Below, piece by piece: positions 58,805-64,000 of a stretch of 64,000 bases of DNA. How positions within the stretch are numbered: position 1 is the stretch's first letter; each line of letters starts with the position of its first letter. Position numbers and translations under genes: made by a program. The stretch is from Soonwooa sp032078105 (GTDB taxonomy: Bacteria; Bacteroidota; Bacteroidia; Flavobacteriales; Weeksellaceae), in contig JBJZOS010000010.1 of the NCBI GenBank assembly GCA_046269235.1, positions 1 to 64,000 of the forward strand, written 5' to 3'. Below the pieces are notes generated by a model. That model did no database searches. It saw only the letters and a list, made by a program, of their open reading frames with translations, and was not told the DNA's origin.

Positions 58805-59914
58805 ATGAAAAAGATAGTTTTAAATTTTCTACTATTATCCTCAGGATTTGCATTTGCGCAAACCAATATAATTAATGCAACTTCGCCAGAAACATTTCGC
58901 CAAGAGCGCGAAGCAAGAAAAGATAGTGTAGCTGCACCTATTAAGTATGGTTTTGTTGAGGATAAAGATGTGCTTAAAGGTATGGTTGTATGGGAAATCA
59001 TTGATATGAATGATAAAATCAATCAACCATTCTATCATAACAACGATGGTCTTGTTTCTCAGAATTTGTCTTTGTACCAGATTTTGATAGATGCCGTTAA
59101 CAGTGGTAAAATTTCGCAAGTCTATACAGATGAGAATTTTACAACGAAATTAACGCCAGAAGGTATTGCAGCTTCAACCTCAGCTATTAATGTTGATAAT
59201 TATTTCGTTCAGTTGATGAACGAAGGCAAAATTGATGATAAAGCTGTTGCTAAATCGTTGAAAGGTTACAAGTCTGTTATGAATGAAGACGACAAAGGAA
59301 TCAACGCACTAAAAGGTTACTATGGTGCTAGATTGCAAGATGTTTACAAAGATGACAAAGACAACGTAATTGTTAAATTGGACGGAAGTCACTTTAAAGT
59401 GACTAATAACGATATCATTGCTAACGTTGACCAGATTAAGACAAGTACAGAAAATGTAAAATTGTTAAAGATTATGGGACAATGGTATGTTGATAAGCGT
59501 GATACACAACTTAAGTACAGATTATTAGGTATTTGTGCTATGGGACCAGATCCAAATGGTGCAAAAGCACAAGCATCAATTGCAAGTTCTCAGATTGAAA
59601 ACGGTGTTACGCCAGAAGCAGCAACACCAGATTCTATCGATCTTTTCTGGATTTTCTACCCAGATGCTAGAAAAGTGTTAGCAAGCAATTATATTTTTAA
59701 TGCTAAGAATACTAGCTCCGACATTACCTTTGATGATGTGTTAAATGCGAGAAGATTTTCTTCAATCATTTATAAGTCAGATAACGGACAAGGTAGAGGT
59801 GGTAGCGGCATTATCGAAGATTATGTGCCCGAAGATGCTGATGGACAATTGGACGAGAGTGACAGAATCAAAGCGCAAATTCTTCAAATGGAGAACGACC
59901 TTTGGAATTATTAA
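58805..59914 (+). CDS. gldN: T9SS ring protein GldN (PorN)
   Basis: 369 residues with a signal peptide (1-19, ending FAFAQ). GldN features: FRQEREARKDSV, LKGMVVWEIIDMNDKINQPFYH (first part), IDLFWIFYPDARKVL and FDDVLNARRFSSIIYKSDNG. A Met three codons upstream (58796) is possible, but the signal peptide fits ATG 58805 better. Last gene of the T9SS block, closed by a strong terminator. Confidence 0.94.
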   Translation: MKKIVLNFLLLSSGFAFAQTNIINATSPETFRQEREARKDSVAAPIKYGFVEDKDVLKGMVVWEIIDMNDKINQPFYHNNDGLVSQNLSLYQILIDAVNSGKISQVYTDENFTTKLTPEGIAASTSAINVDNYFVQLMNEGKIDDKAVAKSLKGYKSVMNEDDKGINALKGYYGARLQDVYKDDKDNVIVKLDGSHFKVTNNDIIANVDQIKTSTENVKLLKIMGQWYVDKRDTQLKYRLLGICAMGPDPNGAKAQASIASSQIENGVTPEAATPDSIDLFWIFYPDARKVLASNYIFNAKNTSSDITFDDVLNARRFSSIIYKSDNGQGRGGSGIIEDYVPEDADGQLDESDRIKAQILQMENDLWNY

Positions 59915-59935
59915 GAATTTTAGTTCTAATTATAC

Positions 59936-59968
59936 AAAACCTGAGTATCTTTATGCTCAGGTTTTTTT
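59936..59968 (+). terminator. Terminator of the gldKLMN operon
   Basis: AAAACCTGAG (59936-59945) pairs with CTCAGGTTTT (59956-59965), followed by T up to 59968; the next ATG is three bases later. Confidence 0.9.
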
Positions 59969-59971
59969 ATT

Positions 59972-61000
59972 ATGAAGTTAGACTATATTATCGTTGGAGG
60001 TGGCTATGCGGGCGTAATGTTTGCGCACCAACTTATTAAAAATAATAAATCTTTTATCTTGATTTCTGATGGCATTAGGTCTGCATCCGAGATTTCTGCT
60101 GGTGTTTGTAATCCAGTTGTTTTAAAACGTTTTACCGGTGTTTGGAATGCTAAAAATGAGATTGAAACGGTACGAAATACTTTCGAGGAGATGGAAGTTT
60201 ATCTTGGTCAAAATTTTATTAATACAGAAAATCTCGTACGTATTTTTCATGATGATATAGAACGTGACCTTTGGCTAAAAAAATCACAAAATGAGGACCT
60301 AAAGGATTTTTTGGATACCGATTTTATTAAGCTTAATGCTGTTAAAAATGAATATCTGTCTGGTAGAGTTCATGATTCTTTAAGAGTTAATGTTAAAGCA
60401 TTTTTTAGTAGTTTTTATTCCTATTTAGAAGAAAATAAATTATACTTAAAAGAAGCTTTTGATTTTTCTCAATTATATTTAGAAACCAATACCTATAAAG
60501 GTTTTAGCTTTGATAAAATTGTTTTTTGTGAAGGTGTTAATGTCAACAACAATCCTTACTTTTCTAATCTTCCTGTTAAGGGCAATCGTGGACATTCGAT
60601 TTTAATTTCTTCTGATGCGGAAGTCGATCCTTATATTATTAAAAAGAAATTTTTTCTGTTTAAAACCAATTCTAAGCAATTCTTTGTTGGTGGAACTTAT
60701 GAATGGGATCAAACTGTTCTAGAGATTATTCCAGAATCTGTTAAAAAATTGACGTCGGGACTTGAAGAAATTTTTGATAAAGAGTATAATATCGATGAAG
60801 TCAACGTCGCTTTTCGGGCAGTTGTCCATGACAGAAGGCCAATTCTCGGCTCTCATGCAGAACATCAAAACATGTACGTTTTAAACGGAATGGGTGCGCG
60901 AGGCGTTATGAATTCTTGTTTCTTTTCTAAACAATTATTTGAGCATATCGAAGAGGGGAAAGAGATTTTTCCTGAAGTTGATATTAAGCGATTTCAATAA
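59972..61000 (+). CDS. FAD-dependent oxidoreductase (DAO-like)
   Basis: 342 residues. The dinucleotide-binding start YIIVGGGYAGVMFAHQL (5-21) and a second half with FCEGVNVNNNP, GNRGHSILIS and AFRAVVHDRRPILG, ending NGMGARGVMNS, fit the D-amino-acid-oxidase/glycine-oxidase fold. Substrate unknown. Starts three bases after the gld terminator, so it needs its own promoter within that hairpin, or read-through. Confidence 0.8.
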   Translation: MKLDYIIVGGGYAGVMFAHQLIKNNKSFILISDGIRSASEISAGVCNPVVLKRFTGVWNAKNEIETVRNTFEEMEVYLGQNFINTENLVRIFHDDIERDLWLKKSQNEDLKDFLDTDFIKLNAVKNEYLSGRVHDSLRVNVKAFFSSFYSYLEENKLYLKEAFDFSQLYLETNTYKGFSFDKIVFCEGVNVNNNPYFSNLPVKGNRGHSILISSDAEVDPYIIKKKFFLFKTNSKQFFVGGTYEWDQTVLEIIPESVKKLTSGLEEIFDKEYNIDEVNVAFRAVVHDRRPILGSHAEHQNMYVLNGMGARGVMNSCFFSKQLFEHIEEGKEIFPEVDIKRFQ

Positions 61001-61002
61001 AA

Positions 61003-61022
61003 AAAGCGACTTATGTCGCTTT
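61003..61022. terminator. Bidirectional hairpin after the FAD oxidoreductase
   Basis: AAAGCGAC (61003-61010) and GTCGCTTT (61015-61022) around TTAT, between convergent genes. Confidence 0.8.
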
Positions 61023-61028
61023 CATATT

Positions 61029-61628
61029 TTATCCTCTTGAACGTTCTAGGAGAACCGTCATCATCAAGCTAAGCGCGCAAAGCGATTCTTGATCATCTGG
61101 GATGTCAACCAATCTATCGAGTACAAAGCGGCGTCCTAACAAAGATGGGGTTTTCTTTAGTCTAAAAATAATTCGACCATTTTGATCTTTAACAATGTAA
61201 GCCGGGTTAAGGAAATATCCTGTAAACATCCCAATTAAAGGCAATTCTCCAACAACAGAATCCCACATTTTAACCCAAGGATTTTCTTCTGTTATAGTGA
61301 AAAGATTTTCGCCACGATTATCTAAAACATTGTATGTTGCACGCCAAAAAGAACGCAATCCTTTTCTTGCAACTTTTCCAATTTCAGTATTGGTATTTGG
61401 GTCAGTTATTGCGTAAGAAGCGTTAAAATCGATCCATTTATTAGCTTTAATGGTATACAAAACTTGATTTTTTGAGTCGCTGTCAAATACCTGTACGTCG
61501 TCTTTTAGTTTAAAAATTTTTGAACGGACATATGCCTGCATTTGTCCATTTTTGTCGGTAATCGTGAAATCGCTCGCAAGTGTTGTTACTTTGAACTTAA
61601 ACTCAAGAGGATACTGTAAATTTTTCAT
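61029..61628 (-). CDS. LURP-one-related (phospholipid scramblase-like) protein
   Basis: 199 residues. Tubby-like beta-barrel of the LURP-one/scramblase family: LEFKFKVTTLASDFTITDKNG (start, key part), YVRSKIFKLKDDVQVF, VLYTIKANKWIDF, ITDPNTNTEIGKVARKGLRSFW and AYIVKDQNGRIIFRLKK. Function in bacteria is not known. The frame continues to 61685, but the Met at 61628 (MKNLQYPLEF) starts right at the domain and lacks the odd N-terminal extension. Confidence 0.75.
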   Translation of the reverse strand: MKNLQYPLEFKFKVTTLASDFTITDKNGQMQAYVRSKIFKLKDDVQVFDSDSKNQVLYTIKANKWIDFNASYAITDPNTNTEIGKVARKGLRSFWRATYNVLDNRGENLFTITEENPWVKMWDSVVGELPLIGMFTGYFLNPAYIVKDQNGRIIFRLKKTPSLLGRRFVLDRLVDIPDDQESLCALSLMMTVLLERSRG

Positions 61629-61717
61629 TTGTTTTAATTTGCATGTTAAATGTATAATATTTTTTGAGAATTTATTTTTATTCAACGTTACAATTCTGTA
61701 ATTTCTTTTACATTGTT

Positions 61718-61725
61718 TATCTTTG
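61718..61725 (+). promoter_or_regulatory. -7 box (TATCTTTG) before the TPR membrane-protein gene
   Basis: TAnnTTTG match 17 bases before the ATG at 61743. A -33 TTG is not present at the exact spacing. Confidence 0.5.
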
Positions 61726-61742
61726 CATCGTAAAAATTTAGA

Positions 61743-62312
61743 ATGAATAAGTATATTAAATTTGTAATAGCAGCCATATTTATCGGCTTTGGTATATTTT
61801 TAATGTTTAACCGAAATATCGGATGGGGAATTGTAATGGTAATTTTAGCTGCTATTCCGATTCTATTGTTTTATAAAAACGAATATATCTTGTTGGCATT
61901 TTGGCAACTTAGAAAGCAAAATTTTGAAAAAGCAAATCAGTTTTTATCAAATATTAAAAATTTTGAAAGTCAACTTCACAAGAGTCAATATGGTTATTAC
62001 CATTATTTAATTGGGCTTACAACAGCGCAAGAAAATAACCCAGCAAAAACAGAAGCTCTTATGAAGAAGGCTTTAGATTATGGACTGAATATGAAGCACG
62101 ATCGTGCGATGGCGACGCTTAATCTTGCTGCTGGTGCTATGGCGAAAGGTAGAAGACAAGAAGCAACTAAACTTTTGGAAGAAGCAAAAAGCCTTGATTC
62201 GGCTGGGATGATGACCGACCAAATTAAAATGTTAAAAGAACAATTGAAGATGCCATCGATGCAAAAACATATGCAAAATCCGCATGTGAGACAACGAGGT
62301 AAGTTTCATTAA
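61743..62312 (+). CDS. Membrane protein with TPR-like region
   Basis: 189 residues. Two hydrophobic helices at the N terminus (about 6-22, FVIAAIFIGFGIFLMF, and 28-46, IGWGIVMVILAAIPILLFY) place it in the inner membrane. The cytoplasmic part has TPR-like helix pairs: YHYLIGLTTAQENNPAKTEALMKKAL, ATLNLAAGAMAKGRRQEATKLLEEAK (consensus positions visible). The C terminus is basic (KHMQNPHVRQRGK). Family not named with certainty; a scaffold role is inferred. Closed by the terminator at 62319. Confidence 0.75.
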   Translation: MNKYIKFVIAAIFIGFGIFLMFNRNIGWGIVMVILAAIPILLFYKNEYILLAFWQLRKQNFEKANQFLSNIKNFESQLHKSQYGYYHYLIGLTTAQENNPAKTEALMKKALDYGLNMKHDRAMATLNLAAGAMAKGRRQEATKLLEEAKSLDSAGMMTDQIKMLKEQLKMPSMQKHMQNPHVRQRGKFH

Positions 62313-62318
62313 AAATGT

Positions 62319-62347
62319 AAGCTCCGAAATTTTTCGGAGCTTTTTTT
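62319..62347. terminator. Terminator after the TPR membrane-protein gene
   Basis: AAGCTCCGAA (62319-62328) pairs with TTCGGAGCTT (62333-62342) around ATTT, with T following on the plus strand. Confidence 0.9.
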
Positions 62348-62350
62348 ATT

Positions 62351-62983
62351 TTACATTTCAGAATTGTTAGGCGTATCGTAGAATTTTGGCATCTGCCAAT
62401 GGTATTTGACGGCGAGAGATCGAATCGCAACAATTAATAAAATCGTGAGAACTTGCACAAAGGTGTAGGTGAAAGTGGCATATTTTACTAATAACAAAAA
62501 TACAGCACCACCAATGATACAAGCGGTAGCATAAATTTCTTTTCTAAAAATTAATGGAATTCTGTTTAATAAAATATCTCTTATAATTCCACCAAAACAA
62601 CCCGTTATCGTCCCAAGAATAATACAAATAAGTGGATGAAGTTCGGCTGTTAAACCTTTTTGTACGCCGATTATAGTAAAAAGTCCTAGTCCAAAACTAT
62701 CGAAAATAAACAATGTGACTTGGAAGTTTTTTTCTAAAGATTTAAAAATCATTGAAACGACGCTGGTAATCAAAATAATGCTACACATGCGTAGATCGTG
62801 CATCCAAAAAACAGGAACATCCAAAAGTAAATCCCTAACCGTACCACCACCAACCGAAGTGATGAATGCGATAATGATAACGCCAAATGGATCCAAACGT
62901 TTCTGCATTGCCGCAAAACTTCCTGACATAGCAAATGCAATTGTCCCAAGGACTTCGATGATGAAATTAATCTGTTCGTGCAT
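62351..62983 (-). CDS. TRIC-type cation channel family protein (UPF0126)
   Basis: 210 residues with about seven membrane helices in two repeats, each with the Gly-rich motif seen in the family: GSFAAMQKRLDPFGVII, FITSVGGGTVRDLLLD, then GFGLFTIIGVQKGL and GTITGCFGGIIRDIL. Archaeal and bacterial relatives form potassium-selective trimers; the ion is inferred. The start at 62983 is nine bases from the exonuclease stop. Convergent with the TPR gene. Confidence 0.9.
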   Translation of the reverse strand: MHEQINFIIEVLGTIAFAMSGSFAAMQKRLDPFGVIIIAFITSVGGGTVRDLLLDVPVFWMHDLRMCSIILITSVVSMIFKSLEKNFQVTLFIFDSFGLGLFTIIGVQKGLTAELHPLICIILGTITGCFGGIIRDILLNRIPLIFRKEIYATACIIGGAVFLLLVKYATFTYTFVQVLTILLIVAIRSLAVKYHWQMPKFYDTPNNSEM

Positions 62984-62992
62984 AAAAAACGC

Positions 62993-63754
62993 TTATTTCA
63001 ATTCAACAACAACGGGACAATGATCAGAATGTTTTACTTCAGGTAAAATTAAAGCGCCCGAAAGTCGATTTTCCAAGGTTCTTGAGACCATATTATAATC
63101 GATTCTCCAGCCTTTGTTACGCTCGCGCGACGCCGCACGATAACTCCACCAAGAATAGTGATCGGGTTGATCGTTAAAGTGTCTGAAGCTGTCAATTAGT
63201 CCACATTCGTCCATGAATTTTGTCATCCATTCACGTTCCATGGGTAGAAATCCAGAAACATTTGCAAGTCGAACAGGATCGTGAATATCGATAGCTTCGT
63301 GGCAAATATTATAATCTCCCGAAATGATAAGATTTGGAATTGTCTTTTTTAACTCTTTAATATAATTTAAAAAGTCGTAACAAAACTGCATTTTAAACTC
63401 TAATCGATCGATGTTAGAAGCTGACGGTACATAGACTGAAATTACTGAGAAATCGTCAAAATCAGCTCGAATGACACGTCCCTCGTTGTCATAACTTTCG
63501 ATGCCACAACCATAGACAACATGCTTAGGTTTTATTTTTGAAGCAATACCTACGCCGCTGTAGCCTTTTCTCATTGCCGAATGCCAATAACTGTGATAGC
63601 CAGAGTTTTTAAAACTTTCGATGTCAATTTGGTCATTTCCCGCTTTGCTTTCTTGGATACAGATAACGTCGGGATTGGCCAATGTTAACCATCCGAGAAA
63701 ATCTTTAGTAAAAGCAGCACGAATGCCGTTAACATTATAAGAAATAATTTTCAT
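62993..63754 (-). CDS. xth: Exodeoxyribonuclease III
   Basis: 254 residues. AP endonuclease and 3'-5' exonuclease of base-excision repair. Motifs: ISYNVNGIRAAF with the catalytic Asn, CIQESKAGN with metal-binding Glu35, YSGVGIASK, SGDYNICHEAIDI (Asp and Asn), and SDHCPVVVEL (His) at the end. A seven-codon extension to a TTG at 63775 is rejected; MKIISYNVNG is the family start. Transcribed with the TRIC gene behind it. Confidence 0.96.
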   Translation of the reverse strand: MKIISYNVNGIRAAFTKDFLGWLTLANPDVICIQESKAGNDQIDIESFKNSGYHSYWHSAMRKGYSGVGIASKIKPKHVVYGCGIESYDNEGRVIRADFDDFSVISVYVPSASNIDRLEFKMQFCYDFLNYIKELKKTIPNLIISGDYNICHEAIDIHDPVRLANVSGFLPMEREWMTKFMDECGLIDSFRHFNDQPDHYSWWSYRAASRERNKGWRIDYNMVSRTLENRLSGALILPEVKHSDHCPVVVELK

Positions 63755-63880
63755 TCTTGTTTTTCTAATGGGCAAAGGTCGGAAATATGTTTGGCTTTTG
63801 AATGATGCCGTTAAAATTTAAAACTATTTTAAAATAAAGTCTCAATATTTCTTACAACTTTAATAAGCTACCATAGGTAT

Positions 63881-64000
63881 TTACAGCTTTTTGAAAGTCC
63901 AAGTTCCAGTTTTATCAGCTTTTTTCCAAGTGCCAGAATTTTGATTAAGATTTCCATAAAGATGAAATCCCGAGTTAATCGAAAGGACATTTAACAAGCT
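63881..64000 (-). CDS. Hypothetical protein, 3' end only
   Basis: An open frame of 39 codons plus TAA enters from the right edge on the minus strand; its start is beyond the window. Visible end: NSGFHLYGNLNQNSGTW followed by KKADKTGTWTFKKL, a Gly/Thr/Lys-rich beta-type tail. Too short to name. Between it and the exonuclease gene (63755-63880) I see no feature. Confidence 0.55.
   Translation of the reverse strand, partial: SLLNVLSINSGFHLYGNLNQNSGTWKKADKTGTWTFKKL

Overview
The window is AT-rich bacterial chromosome and reads as a member of the Flavobacteriia, most likely the Chryseobacterium/Epilithonimonas/Elizabethkingia group (Weeksellaceae). The evidence is a complete gldK-gldL-gldM-gldN block of the type IX secretion system (T9SS), porZ, a T9SS-sorted surface protein, a DUF4270 lipoprotein, a PUR/DUF3276 protein, and promoters of the Bacteroidota form TTG-N(18-20)-TAnnTTTG in place of sigma70 boxes. 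Shine-Dalgarno sequences are essentially absent. Gene density is high, and no stretch over 300 bases lacks a gene.

Layout. 0-7.9 kb: a tyrosine recombinase at the left edge, an ABC-F ATPase, a PfkB sugar kinase, a GH25 lysozyme, a GreA-like protein, a LolA-like secreted protein, DNA polymerase IV and a TlpA thioredoxin. 8-15 kb: lpxK-PNP, yicC-gmk-nadA, folB, a SIMPL protein, and a Rieske-like lipoprotein with dtd. 15-21 kb: greA-HIT, clpX, then a T9SS surface protein, a small Gly-rich membrane protein and a TlpA reductase. 21-31 kb: tRNA-Met, a PUR protein, an MsbA-like ABC exporter, mqo with two small genes, and a tight minus-strand operon of a split 5'-nucleotidase, porZ and recO. 31-36.7 kb: dapA, a GNAT enzyme, an NhaC antiporter, recG and a thioredoxin. 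36.7-45 kb: three consecutive POT peptide transporters, an unknown secreted protein and a DPP-IV-type peptidase, which together form a peptide-utilisation region. 45-50.4 kb: DUF6496, mtaB, an FKBP-like lipoprotein, an S4 protein, aroK, a tRNA Lys-Leu-Lys cluster and panC. 50.6-60 kb: a half-length glycogen synthase, DUF4270, glmS and gldKLMN. 60-64 kb: an FAD oxidoreductase, a LURP-one-like protein, a TPR membrane protein, a TRIC-type channel, exonuclease III and the 3' end of an unknown gene.

Non-coding structure is the least ordinary part. Two copies of one GC-rich repeat family lie in opposite orientation (about 12.8 and 36.0 kb). A GC-rich element with a 22-bp perfect stem lies at 8.05 kb. 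There is a 9-unit heptamer array that begins at a stop codon (14.2 kb), an interrupted palindrome upstream of folB (12.95 kb), and a terminator-like hairpin in the leader of greA. Several genes sit immediately downstream of a -7 box and look leaderless.

I see no CRISPR array, complete insertion sequence, prophage, rRNA operon or evident defence island. Apart from the recombinase at the edge, this is core chromosome. All assignments come from reading motifs, lengths and gene order; no database search was run.
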